The notes beneath the pieces were generated by a model. It saw only the letters and a program-made list of their open reading frames with translations, was not told the origin of the DNA and made no database searches. Positions 1 through 8,289 of a DNA stretch of 64,000 bases are shown in pieces. The position numbers and the translations under genes were made by a program. Every line of letters starts with the position of its first letter. Positions within the stretch are counted from its first letter, which is position 1. This DNA is from Adhaeretor mobilis (GTDB taxonomy: Bacteria; Planctomycetota; Planctomycetia; Pirellulales; Lacipirellulaceae). The stretch lies in assembly GCF_007741515.1 (NCBI RefSeq), contig NZ_CP036263.1, forward strand, positions 5,381,178 through 5,445,177, read 5' to 3'.

Positions 1-2
1 GT

Positions 3-653
3 CATGCCGATGGACAGTTGGAATTCACCATCGGCGACTCAAGCGCGACGCATCATTTCAGCAGTTGGGCTCGGCTGCTCGCTCCCCAACCTTATGTAAC
101 ACGTTTTTCCGGCACAAGCACTTTTCATCTCGCTGCCACCGATGACGGACGAATCGATGCAGCCGACCAGATCGCTACGTGCGAACACTCGGGCCGTCGG
201 GTGCTGGCCGAAGACCTCATCGAGTGTGCTGTCACCGGGCAAAGGGTGCTACCGGAGTTCACCGAGGTGTGTCCTGTCACCGGCCGTGCCTCGCTGCGTG
301 GTGAGTTCGTGACGTGTGCCACTTGCCAACAACGGGTGAGCAAGGCATCGCTGGTCAATCGAGCAGCCCCCGAGCTGAAGTGTCTAGCTTGTTCTCAGCT
401 CCACAAGGTGGGCAAGGAAGACCCGCGGCTGGTTTGGATTTTCGGAGAGCATCCAGGCCTTGATCGCTGGGGACGCTGGCAATTGGCCGAAACGGAGTCT
501 GCCTACATTGCCCAAGGTTCGAGCCTCACGAAACGCATTCTTGTGGTCATCGACAAGGAGACTCTGGACGTGCGCCGGCTAGCATCTGCTGGAATCTTAA
601 GTCCCGGGTGGACAGACGTGAGCGAGCCAGCTCAGGAAGAATTGCTGCGTTAG
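3..653 (+). CDS. Cysteine-repeat protein, C-terminal part (5' truncated by window edge)
   Basis: The frame is open from the first bases, so the true start probably lies upstream; a TTG at 18 is the first possible start inside the window. The visible part has a striking periodic array: cysteines at residues 55, 70, 85 and 100 (counting from the TTG) are exactly 15 residues apart, each followed by a short pattern such as C-x-x-[ST]-G. Pairs C100/C103 and C122/C125 close the array and look like a zinc ribbon. The tail after this is globular with no membrane segment. I do not recognise a named family; a metal-binding role is inferred from the cysteine spacing only. No neighbour within 1.3 kb downstream suggests a function. 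Confidence 0.75.
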   Translation, partial: HADGQLEFTIGDSSATHHFSSWARLLAPQPYVTRFSGTSTFHLAATDDGRIDAADQIATCEHSGRRVLAEDLIECAVTGQRVLPEFTEVCPVTGRASLRGEFVTCATCQQRVSKASLVNRAAPELKCLACSQLHKVGKEDPRLVWIFGEHPGLDRWGRWQLAETESAYIAQGSSLTKRILVVIDKETLDVRRLASAGILSPGWTDVSEPAQEELLR

Positions 654-2007
654 TCGTGAGAGCGGCCCCGGCTGCTAGCCGCCGTTGCTACTTGTAAGAG
701 CGTAAGTACCTACTGCAAGGCGGTTTCCGTCACTATGACTCGGCAGTTTTACCGCCCCGCAAAATGAGTAGGGGGCGGAAGTCAAGCAGATTGCCAGCAA
801 TTTCGCCGAAAATGCTGGGAAAATTGCTGGACTCGGCCGGCCCTGTGAATACAATCTAACAGCTGGGAACGATTGCGCGTTTCCAGCTGTGAATCATTCC
901 CCTTTCTCAGTCACTTACCATCAGACGCACCCATTAAATCGGTTCTTGCCCCGCTTGGTCCTCGTACCTTGCCAAGATGTACTCTGTGCAGTCAGTACCC
1001 CGCGTAATATGCGGTCTTACCACTGCCAAGACTTCCTGGCTCACGAACACCTCCGCCGGAGCAACCCTCGCCACTCAACGGCAAATCTTACCTGATAGTG
1101 CTGACTAGGTCCGGGGCAGTGGATCTAACGAGGCAGCGGTCAGCGTGTTCGCTCACGTTGTCGCTACGCTTTGTTGGACGAAGATTGTTGGACTAAGAAA
1201 CCTTCAATATGAAACCTAAGCAGTGTATGTGTGCGTCGATTCTCAACGGTAAGTATCCTTTCATCCTAGGTGACTGAAGTCCCGACCATCTTTGAGATGG
1301 GGTCCAAGGGCAACTTCCGATTTACTTTGCTGAGCAAGCACGACGTTGAACAAGAACAACTATGCCTAGTAAAGCTTCGTCAGTCCTGAGTTTCGGCGCA
1401 GTTGTAATTTTTTACTAAATGTTTGATAACACGCGACTTGCGATCAAGTCGTGTTAGAATTACTTACCTTTTGACGAGTACCTCAGCGATGATCGCCACC
1501 TTCATGGCTCAGCTTGTTCGACGGGACCAGCCTGCATTGAGATTCAATGCGCTATCCGGAGCAATCGCAATTTGTCGCGCCCCATCCCTGAGAGTCGTCA
1601 TGAGAATCGTCGAAAGACGATGCTATTTGAATCTATTAGATTTGAAACTGTTTACTGAGCAAGCCCATTTTCAAAGCAAGATTGTGCAACGCTGGCAGCG
1701 CCGGTGGCACGAGACCTCCCTTCACTTCACGGTCCGAGCCCGCTTCGCCCCCCTGCATGTTCTTCTTCCTAACGATACGCTCTCTACGTGTCCGCAACTG
1801 TTAAGCTGCGATCCAGTCAAGTTGGATGCACTGAAGTTGCGCGACCGAAGCGCAATCGTATCGAGACCTAAGAGTTCGTAACCAACGCTGAGCTAGCAAT
1901 ACCACTTGGAATGTGCCCCCGCCACCACAGCGGACTCACTTTTTATGAGTCGGGGCACCTCAGATGGAATCCCAAAAAACTAGATACCTCCCCATGGAGA
2001 GTGCCCC
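654..2007. other. Gene-free 1.35 kb stretch with several hairpins
   Basis: I see no convincing protein gene here. Open frames at 889-1095 and 1423-1881 have no ribosome site, arginine/serine-rich compositions and no recognisable domain. The region does hold clean inverted repeats: CCAGCAATTT at 794-803 with AAATTGCTGG at 821-830, and ACAGCTGGGAAC at 859-870 with GTTTCCAGCTGT at 879-890. It could contain a structured RNA or the long regulatory region of the sigma-factor gene. It does not match tmRNA, RNase P or SRP RNA core motifs that I know. Confidence 0.5.
1913..1958 (+). promoter_or_regulatory. Two-part hairpin in the leader of the sigma-factor gene
   Basis: GTGCCCC (1913-1919) pairs with GGGGCAC (1952-1958), and inside it GACTCA (1933-1938) pairs with TGAGTC (1946-1951), leaving a T-rich loop. 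It sits 50 bases before the start of the downstream sigma gene. It could be a terminator of an upstream transcript or a leader structure; there is no T-tract after the stem, so a regulatory leader is slightly favoured. Confidence 0.4.
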
Positions 2008-3555
2008 TTGTACGATGTAATGTTGGACCAAGATCTTGAAAACGACTCAGCAACTGCTGAGGTCGATGCCGACTTAAGCGGCAAAAGCAAGAAGGTCGAT
2101 GACGATGATTCCGACGGCGTTTCCATAACAGTCGCCGCTAAAGATAAAGCGGAGGAAGCCGAGGAGGAAACCATAGAGACCGAGTCGTGGTCGGACGATC
2201 CGGTGCGCATGTATCTTACCCAAATGGGCGAGATTCCGCTGCTGACGCGCCAAGAGGAAATCAACCTCGCCCGTCGCATCGAAAACACGCGCACTTCGTT
2301 CCGCCGTCGACTGCTCGCTTGCGATTACGTAATCCGCGCCGCCTACAAGGTGCTGCTTCGCGTGCATCGGGGGGAACTCCCCTTCGATCGCACGGTGCAA
2401 GTTTCCGTGACCGATCGCTTGGAGAAGGAGCAGATTCTGGGGCGTTTGCCGCATAATCTGGCCACGCTCGAAACACTCCTGGAGCGCAATGAGCACGATT
2501 ACCAGATCGCGACGAGCAAGTCGGAAAAGATAAGCAAGCGTCGCGATGCCTGGAAACGCCTCGGCCAACGCCGGCGTCGTGCGGTAATGCTCGTGGAAGA
2601 GCTCGGCTTGCGTACTCAGCGCATTGAGCCCATGATCGCCACGCTTGAGGAGTTCAACAGCCGCGTGATCGAGCTGCAGGCGCAACTCGCTAAGATGAAG
2701 AAGAACCGCCGACCCGCGTCGGAGCGCAAGCCCGTGCTGGTCGAGATTCGCAACATTCTGCGGGCGACTCAAGAGACGCCCACCAGTTTGAAGAATCGCG
2801 TCGATACGCTGCGGCGTATCTACTCCAAGTATCAGCGTGCGAAACGTGGGCTGAGCGAGGGGAACTTGCGTCTGGTGGTTTCGATCGCCAAGAAGTATCG
2901 CAATCGTGGCCTCAGCTTCTTGGATCTTATCCAGGAAGGCAACGCAGGCCTCATGCGTGCCGTCGATAAGTTTGAGTATCGTCGCGGCTTCAAGTTCTGC
3001 ACGTACGCCACATGGTGGATTCGCCAAGCGATCACCCGTGCCGTAGCGGACCAAAGTCGTACGATTCGCATCCCGGTTCACATGGTGGAAACCATGAGCC
3101 GCGTACGCAACGTATCTCGCATGCTGTTACAAAAACTGGGACGCGAGCCAACGATCGAAGAGACCGCCAAGAGTGCCGAGTGTTCGGTAGAAGAAGCGCG
3201 TCGCGTGCTCGCCATGAGCCGCTACCCGATCAGCCTCGACCGCCCCGTGGGTAACAGCGAAGATAGCCACTTTGGCGATCTGCTGCCCGACTCGGGTGCC
3301 GAAAGCCCGCACGTGGGTGCCGGCCAAGAGATGCTACGCACTCGGATCACCTCAGTCCTGAAAACCCTGAGCTACCGCGAACGCGAGATCATCAAGCTTC
3401 GCTACGGCCTGGGCGACGGTTACAGCTACACGCTCGAAGAAGTGGGACACATCTTCAAAGTGACCCGCGAGCGTATTCGCCAAATCGAAGCCAAAGCGGT
3501 TCGCAAACTACAACAACCGAGCCGCAGCCAAGAGCTTTCGGGCTTCCTGGATTAG
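2008..3555 (+). CDS. RNA polymerase primary-type sigma factor (sigma-70, RpoD/SigA group)
   Basis: 515 residues. Region 1.2 begins at DDPVRMYLTQMGEIPLL near residue 66. A charged non-conserved region follows. Region 2 is essentially canonical (GNLRLVVSIAKKYRNRGLSF, then DLIQEGNAGLMRAVDKFEY and the YATWWIRQAI motif). Regions 3 and 4 follow, the latter ending in a helix-turn-helix (TLEEVGHIFKVTRERIRQIE). The TTG at 2008 is taken as start because an in-frame stop lies at 1981 and GGAGA ends 7 bases upstream; the ATG at 2020 is too far from that site. The well-kept core promoter-recognition motifs say it is a group 1 or 2 factor directing RNA polymerase to -10/-35 promoters. The acidic N-terminus lacks an obvious region 1.1, so it may be an alternative group 2 paralogue rather than the housekeeping RpoD. 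Confidence 0.95.
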   Translation: MYDVMLDQDLENDSATAEVDADLSGKSKKVDDDDSDGVSITVAAKDKAEEAEEETIETESWSDDPVRMYLTQMGEIPLLTRQEEINLARRIENTRTSFRRRLLACDYVIRAAYKVLLRVHRGELPFDRTVQVSVTDRLEKEQILGRLPHNLATLETLLERNEHDYQIATSKSEKISKRRDAWKRLGQRRRRAVMLVEELGLRTQRIEPMIATLEEFNSRVIELQAQLAKMKKNRRPASERKPVLVEIRNILRATQETPTSLKNRVDTLRRIYSKYQRAKRGLSEGNLRLVVSIAKKYRNRGLSFLDLIQEGNAGLMRAVDKFEYRRGFKFCTYATWWIRQAITRAVADQSRTIRIPVHMVETMSRVRNVSRMLLQKLGREPTIEETAKSAECSVEEARRVLAMSRYPISLDRPVGNSEDSHFGDLLPDSGAESPHVGAGQEMLRTRITSVLKTLSYREREIIKLRYGLGDGYSYTLEEVGHIFKVTRERIRQIEAKAVRKLQQPSRSQELSGFLD

Positions 3556-3592
3556 CGGACATCCGCACAACGGACTATCGGCGATTACTTTC

Positions 3593-3630
3593 AACAGCCG
3601 CAGTCATCCATTTGGGTGACTGCGGCTGTT
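3593..3630 (+). terminator. Hairpin terminator after the sigma-factor gene
   Basis: AACAGCCGCAGTCA (3593-3606) and TGACTGCGGCTGTT (3617-3630) form a perfect 14-bp stem, extendable inward by three pairs. The following T-rich run is weak (CTCGTTCT). It starts 38 bases after the stop codon. Confidence 0.7.
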
Positions 3631-3835
3631 CTCGTTCTATTAGGATAACATCAGGGGCTGGATTAGCTGTAATGTGAGAATTCTCACCACTTCTTGCAAT
3701 CTGCTGCGAGTCCTCGGCCGTATCTATCTGTAACTGTGCCGTTGGGCCAGCAGGTACCTATCGTTCGCAGGCCTGACTTATCGGCCTCGTTCTCCACACC
3801 ACTGAGTAAGTTCTACTGAAAGCTTGAGGGTTCTA

Positions 3836-4771
3836 ATGAAGAGTTTCTACCGATGGGGCGTTATGACTGTGCTTTGCTGCACCGTCGCCACCACAGGCCT
3901 CCGTTCAGCTTCTGCTGAAATCATCTACGGACTCACGACCCAAAACATGGTCTCTATCATCGACAGTGACGATCCTGAAGTCTCTATCGATGGTGGTAAT
4001 ATCAACAATCTGATGCCCAACGAAACGCTCCTCGCCATCGATTACCGAGCAGCAACTGGGCGGATTTATGTCCTGGGTGCCAGCAATAACGTCTACACGG
4101 TTGCCCAATCTGGCGACGCTACTGCTTTCGACGCCACCTTCGTGGGCAATTTTTCTCCGCCCAATCTGCAAGGTAGCAGCTATGCATTCGATTTTAATCC
4201 GGCGTTCATGGACGGCGAATTTGCTCGCATCATCAGCGACACCGATGACAACCGTGTGATCAGCGGCAATACGGGTCAATACTTGGCACCCGTCGAAAAA
4301 ACTGACGTTTTTTATAACACCGGGGATACAAATGAGGGTGAGAACCCGAACATCGCCGGCATTGCTTACACGAACAGCCTTTTTATTCCCACCGGCACGC
4401 AGCAGTATGGCATTGACGCTTCGCTCGGTATTCTTGCTACCGTCGCCAACAATGCAGGGACGCTCGACACCGTTGGCCCACTTGGAGTAGCCGGTCTCAC
4501 CAATGAGCTGGGATTCGATATCTCCGGTGCTACTGGCATCGCTTACGCTGCACTTCAGAATTCGCCCAACTCGCAGCTTTACACGATTGATCTGGGAACC
4601 GGTAGTGCCAGCCTACTCGGCAAATTTGGCAGTGGCGACTTGATCCGCAGTTTGACTGTTTTACCGGCGGGAGGGGTAGATCCAAATGATAATGACGTCC
4701 CTGAGCCTACCAGCATGTTGCTGCTCGGCGGTGGCCTCCTCGGCCTGGGACTCGTTCGTCGTCGCAAGTAA
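3836..4771 (+). CDS. Exported PEP-CTERM protein, DUF4394-like
   Basis: 311 residues. The ATG at 3836 has GAGGG five bases upstream and is preferred to the TTG at 3824. A signal peptide with a hydrophobic core (VMTVLCCTVATTGL) ends near SASAEIIYG. The body repeats short beta-propeller-like units (LLAIDYRAATGRIYVLGA, GTGSASLLGKFG), which fits the DUF4394 family of extracellular proteins. The end is a textbook PEP-CTERM sorting tail: VPEPTSM, a glycine/leucine membrane stretch, and RRRK. Such proteins are exported and handled by an exosortase; none is in this window. It stands alone between two terminators, so it is probably monocistronic. Function unknown. Confidence 0.9.
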   Translation: MKSFYRWGVMTVLCCTVATTGLRSASAEIIYGLTTQNMVSIIDSDDPEVSIDGGNINNLMPNETLLAIDYRAATGRIYVLGASNNVYTVAQSGDATAFDATFVGNFSPPNLQGSSYAFDFNPAFMDGEFARIISDTDDNRVISGNTGQYLAPVEKTDVFYNTGDTNEGENPNIAGIAYTNSLFIPTGTQQYGIDASLGILATVANNAGTLDTVGPLGVAGLTNELGFDISGATGIAYAALQNSPNSQLYTIDLGTGSASLLGKFGSGDLIRSLTVLPAGGVDPNDNDVPEPTSMLLLGGGLLGLGLVRRRK

Positions 4772-4806
4772 CTCAAGATCGTCACCAATTAGATAGAACC
4801 TCACGA

Positions 4807-4840
4807 CCCCGCAATGCCTTAGGCGTTGCGGGGTTTTTTT
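4807..4840 (+). terminator. Strong rho-independent terminator after the PEP-CTERM gene
   Basis: CCCCGCAATGCC (4807-4818) pairs with GGCGTTGCGGGG (4822-4833) around a TTA loop, followed by seven T. It separates the upstream gene from the cobalamin riboswitch that follows. Confidence 0.92.
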
Positions 4841-4954
4841 CGTACAACAGCAGACAGAAGAGTAAATTTTGCAGCTTCTCTCGTGTCGCACCGCGGCCAA
4901 TAACGCAGGCCTTTACAAACACGCTAACCGTGGTAACTTGCTTCTCAGTGAAAC

Positions 4955-5150
4955 AACCCCGTGTTGGTGCCTCGGTCGTGAGAAGCTGTTCTCGACCGAA
5001 CAACAGGGAACTCCGGTGCGAATCCGGGACGGCCCCGCCGCTGTGACTGAGTTAAGAGCGACTGCATTCTTGAAAGCCATTACCCCCGTTGGGGTGAGAA
5101 GGCAGCAGTCGCCACCGCTCAGGAGTCAGAAGACCTACCAATGCTTGTAG
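4955..5150 (+). ncRNA. Cobalamin (vitamin B12) riboswitch
   Basis: The conserved core is present in order: GGTGCC at 4966-4971, AACAGGGAA with CTCCGGTGCGAATCCGG at 5001-5026, the GGCCCCGCCGCTGT block at 5031-5044, a variable arm, and the closing box CAGAAGACCTACC at 5127-5139. This matches the adenosylcobalamin-binding class, which usually represses the downstream gene when B12 is plentiful. It lies about 90 bases before the DUF1559 gene at 5240 and points the same way. No clear intrinsic terminator follows it, so control is more likely at translation start. Boundaries are approximate. Confidence 0.92.
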
Positions 5151-5239
5151 CGAGACGTGCTTGCGAGGGACGAGCGACTCGTGACTGATGCTGGATACGT
5201 TTACGGCCCCACGCTAGTGGAACGTCGCAAGCGGTTGGT

Positions 5240-6100
5240 ATGGTCCTTTTGATTCCTGTGCGCAGGCAACTCCTACGCGGCTTTACGCTCGTAGAACTGT
5301 TAGTCACGATCGCCATTATTGGCGTACTCGTTGGCTTGTTGCTGCCGGCGGTGCAGGCTGCGCGTGAGTCATCGCGGCGAACGCAGTGCCAGAATCATCT
5401 CAAGCAGCTCGCACTGGGGCTTGCTAGTTACGAGTCCTCCCATGAAGTTTTTCCAGCAGGGTGCCTTGGTTGCCGGAAGATCGATGGCCAACCTAACGGC
5501 AAACAGATGAATTCCTGGAGTGCTCAACTACTTGGCCAACTCGAACAGGTGGCCCTTGCTGATGCGTACGAGCACGCAGTGCCTTCCTATCGTTCACCCA
5601 ATCGCGAGCTGGGCGCAACGCTCCTGCCAATGTTTCTTTGTCCCAGCACCACCTCCGACGTTCTGCACAACCCCAACGGGCTGTGGCGAGGGCAAGCGTT
5701 CACTGACTACGGGGGGATCTATGGCGTTGAAGGTCCAGGACGCGATGCTGATTTCGGCCATTTGCAGACTCTCGCAGATCCTTACTTGGGCGTACTGCTG
5801 TTCGAGGTCCCTGTCAGCGCTGTGGAAATCACCGACGGGTTGTCGCAAACGGTCGTCCTCGCTGAGCGTAGCAAGCGCCGTGTCACTTCGGCCGAGTGGA
5901 CCAACGGTCGCAACCTGTTCGCCCATGAGGGTTCCACGCCGATTAACATGGAATCGGGCCTCGGCCACGACATCGGTAGCCCACATCCCGGCGGAGCACT
6001 CGTCGCATTTTGCGATGGGCATGTTGAGTTTCTTGCGAACTCGACCGAGCAAAACGCGCTAAACAGTTTGCTCACAAAGGCGGGCGGGGAGTTGCCATGA
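5240..6100 (+). CDS. DUF1559 protein with type IV pilin-like N-terminus, first gene of a B12-riboswitch operon
   Basis: 286 residues. A prepilin-type N-terminal motif GFTLVELLVTIAIIGVLVG starts at residue 14, followed by LLLPAVQAARESSRR, the hallmark of planctomycete DUF1559 proteins. The C-terminal H-x9-DG motif is present (HPGGALVAFCDGHVEF). Family members are numerous in planctomycetes and are thought to be pseudopilin-like surface or envelope proteins processed by a prepilin peptidase; their substrate is unknown. A CxxC pair (CLGC) occurs early in the globular part. It is the first gene after the cobalamin riboswitch and its stop codon overlaps the next start (ATGA), so the two are translationally coupled. 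This links the protein to B12 limitation. Confidence 0.93.
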   Translation: MVLLIPVRRQLLRGFTLVELLVTIAIIGVLVGLLLPAVQAARESSRRTQCQNHLKQLALGLASYESSHEVFPAGCLGCRKIDGQPNGKQMNSWSAQLLGQLEQVALADAYEHAVPSYRSPNRELGATLLPMFLCPSTTSDVLHNPNGLWRGQAFTDYGGIYGVEGPGRDADFGHLQTLADPYLGVLLFEVPVSAVEITDGLSQTVVLAERSKRRVTSAEWTNGRNLFAHEGSTPINMESGLGHDIGSPHPGGALVAFCDGHVEFLANSTEQNALNSLLTKAGGELP

Positions 6101-6966
6101 ATCTCCGAGTTATAATGCTCGCGGTGACCACGACTCTGATTTTGACGCTTGCGGTTTCTCCGAGCGCAGCGGCAACCCAACCGGTCGCCTCGTTCGCGGA
6201 CATCCAGTTCTGGATCGGCAGCGGCACGAACCGTACAGCACTGGCCATCGACTTTAACGGTCAGACTCCCACGGACGAAGCTCTTGTCTGGGGCTACCGC
6301 TGGGATGGCACCGCTACTGGCTCCGACTTGTTTCAAGAGGTCGTTGCTGCTGACTCTCAACTGTTTGCAAAACTCGTCGCTATCCCTCCCGAAGGGGAAG
6401 CGATTATCGGCATCGGTTACGACGCTAACAACGACCAACAATTCGCCATCACCGGCGGCGCCACATTCGATGAGCTAGGTATTTTCCACAGCCCCAGTGT
6501 GAGCGACGCAGAAACTTCCCTCGACGAGCAGGACCTGTACGCGGAAGGCTGGTTTCTGGGTTACTGGCACCTGGGCACCCAGGCTGACGATCCAGCAGGG
6601 ACTTGGTCTTCATCCCAAACTAGTATCGGTGCACTTCCACTCGTCGATGGAAGTTACGTGGGACTTGCTTTCACAACCGACACCGAATCGACTGGTGCGT
6701 TCCCTGAGAATCTCGTGAGCGCTGCCCTACCTCAGTTAAGTAGTGGCGACTTCAACGGCGATCACTTGGTTGACGGCTTAGATTTTTCAATTTGGCAAAC
6801 GGGCCTTGCCGATAGCACTTCGCTCACCGCTTGGCAGGCGCATTATGGTCAAGCCAAAAACAGGGTGCTCGCAGTGCCCGAGCCGTCCAGCGGAATTTTG
6901 GCCCTGACGATGCTCGTCGTGACGGTGTCAACCCGACATCGCACGCCAAAACGAACGTCGCACTAG
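6097..6966 (+). CDS. Exported PEP-CTERM protein with dockerin-like segment, B12-riboswitch operon
   Basis: 289 residues. A signal peptide (VIMLAVTTTLILTLAVSPSA) is followed by a globular domain beginning DIQFWIGSGTNRTALAIDFN and containing LVWGYRWDGTATGSDLF. Near residue 216 lies a single dockerin-like calcium-binding motif (DFNGDHLVDGLDFSIW). The tail is PEP-CTERM-like (VPEPSSG, hydrophobic stretch, basic end). The start overlaps the upstream stop by four bases. From memory, similar domains occur in surface proteins near B12 uptake genes in other phyla, but I could not check this. With the riboswitch, a role in capturing or handling corrinoids at the cell surface is a reasonable inference, not a demonstrated one. 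Confidence 0.88.
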   Translation: MNLRVIMLAVTTTLILTLAVSPSAAATQPVASFADIQFWIGSGTNRTALAIDFNGQTPTDEALVWGYRWDGTATGSDLFQEVVAADSQLFAKLVAIPPEGEAIIGIGYDANNDQQFAITGGATFDELGIFHSPSVSDAETSLDEQDLYAEGWFLGYWHLGTQADDPAGTWSSSQTSIGALPLVDGSYVGLAFTTDTESTGAFPENLVSAALPQLSSGDFNGDHLVDGLDFSIWQTGLADSTSLTAWQAHYGQAKNRVLAVPEPSSGILALTMLVVTVSTRHRTPKRTSH

Positions 6967-7011
6967 CGATACCCACCACTGTTTTTTCACCTTTGTATAG
7001 CGAGAGTAACC

Positions 7012-7950
7012 TTGAAACTGAAACTACTACTGCTCCTGAAACGACTTGCCGCTTGTGCCACTTACACCATCACTGTTTTGTTTTGTCAGGGGAGCTATGC
7101 CAGTATCTTCGCCACTCAGATTGTTGAGTACGTTCCTGGAACGGGTGCAACTTTGACCAATCCTCTAGTCGCTCTAGGCAAGCCTTCAGCTCGCGTGCCT
7201 GGCTCGACTTTTCCTGGTTTTGAGAGCCCGGCAGAACCTCTCAATCCATTCGCGTCGCATTTTTCGGGCAATGAGCTTGTGCAGATCGGCCCTGGGGGAG
7301 AGATCACGCTTCGCTTGGAAAATTACGTGAATGTCGGTGCAGGGCCGGAACTTGCTTTGTTCGGCAATACGGCACTCATCGACTCGGGGGTCAATACAGC
7401 TGGTGATCCGGTCAGTTTTTTCGGCAACGATGAGGTCGTTGTCGAAGTGAGCGAAACCGGCTTGCCTGGCGAGTGGGTCGCACTGAATGGCGGAGCAAGA
7501 GTCGTAGTTGAGACGCCAACCAACTTCTACGCGGACGCAAGCGGCCTCACGGGTCCTGACCCGGCCGTTGAGAACTTGCTGCCACTGTTGGACGTTCTCA
7601 CTCCCGCTGATTTTGGTAAGCCGTATATTAGCCCTGCGGCCAACGACGCTTTCGCCGGATTAACGATTGCCGAAATTGAAGATTTGCTAGACGGATCCGC
7701 AGGAGGACAGTGGCTAGAGCTGGGCGGCTTGAGTGTCCTAGGAGAGCCATTGGCTCGTGTCGGCTACGTCCGGCTGAGCGACCCTCAGGACCCCAGCCCA
7801 TTCGGCACGGCCAACCTATTTGAGCTGATGGCAGTGAGCATTAATCGTGATTTGCTAGGTGCTCACGTTCCCGAGCCCACCACCTTCGTGCTGTTTGCCG
7901 CAAGTTCGTGCGCAATGCTTTGCGTACGCGAACAGCGCCGTAGACTATAG
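7012..7950 (+). CDS. Exported PEP-CTERM protein, third gene of the B12-riboswitch operon
   Basis: 312 residues, starting at TTG 7012 with GAGAG about six bases before it. A hydrophobic leader (LLLLLKRLAACATYTITVLF) precedes a domain beginning IVEYVPGTGA, with a pattern resembling bacterial cell-surface proteins that share GGEITL, ALFGN and EVVVEVSETG-like segments. In Bacteroidetes, proteins of this general kind accompany cobalamin receptors; that parallel is from memory. The C-terminus is PEP-CTERM (VPEPTTFVLFAASSCAM, then RRRL). It lies 45 bases after the preceding gene with no terminator between them and is followed by two hairpins, so it closes the riboswitch operon. No TonB receptor or transporter follows it. 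Confidence 0.87.
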   Translation: MKLKLLLLLKRLAACATYTITVLFCQGSYASIFATQIVEYVPGTGATLTNPLVALGKPSARVPGSTFPGFESPAEPLNPFASHFSGNELVQIGPGGEITLRLENYVNVGAGPELALFGNTALIDSGVNTAGDPVSFFGNDEVVVEVSETGLPGEWVALNGGARVVVETPTNFYADASGLTGPDPAVENLLPLLDVLTPADFGKPYISPAANDAFAGLTIAEIEDLLDGSAGGQWLELGGLSVLGEPLARVGYVRLSDPQDPSPFGTANLFELMAVSINRDLLGAHVPEPTTFVLFAASSCAMLCVREQRRRL

Positions 7951-7963
7951 GCATTATCATAGC

Positions 7964-8072
7964 CTGGCGGGCACTTCAGAGGGGGGTGCCTGCCAGTTTA
8001 TTCCGCTCGCGAGATGGTTCGCCCATTGATAGGCACCTGGACTAATCCAGAATCATCTCGCGGGTTTTTTTA
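7964..8072 (+). terminator. Tandem terminators closing the riboswitch operon
   Basis: First hairpin: CTGGCGGGCAC (7964-7974) with GTGCCTGCCAG (7986-7996), then TTTATTCC. Second hairpin: CGCGAGATG (8008-8016) with CATCTCGCG (8054-8062), followed by GG and a run of eight T; a small inner CTGG/CCAG stem lies in its loop. Confidence 0.8.
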
Positions 8073-8102
8073 TGCGCGCACTGGTGGATGACGCGGTTTT
8101 TC

Positions 8103-8288
8103 TTAACCACAGAGATCACAGAGGGACACGGAGGATTTAGTATTTGTCTCTTGCAAAGGCGTTTGGGCGCAAGGTGATTACTGGGTAGACAATGCAACGT
8201 AATTCCACTTTGCGCCTTAGCGCCTTTGCGAGATAATCCCCCTCACGAGTTCTCTGTGAACCTCCGTGCCCTCTGTGGTTCGAAACAT
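8103..8288. repeat. ACCACAGAG-type palindromic element, copy A
   Basis: The left arm TTAACCACAGAG with following CACAGAGGGACACGGAGG mirrors the right arm CCTCCGTGCCCTCTGTGG near 8261-8278. Nested inside, TTGCAAAGGCG and GGGCGCAAGGTG mirror CACTTTGCGCC and CGCCTTTGCGAG. The whole 186 bp can fold into one long imperfect hairpin. Four more members of this family occur in the window (17904, 50417, 51824, 53935). Confidence 0.85.
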
Positions 8289-8289
8289 T

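Noticed and set aside
889..1095. 68-residue frame in the gene-free stretch
   Set aside because: Short, starts inside a hairpin arm, no recognisable features.
1423..1881. 152-residue frame in the gene-free stretch
   Set aside because: No ribosome site, no domain, and composition unlike the genuine genes.
2074..3081. Long open frame on the minus strand opposite the sigma-factor gene
   Set aside because: It mirrors the codon pattern of the well-supported sigma gene and has no recognisable domain or ribosome site.
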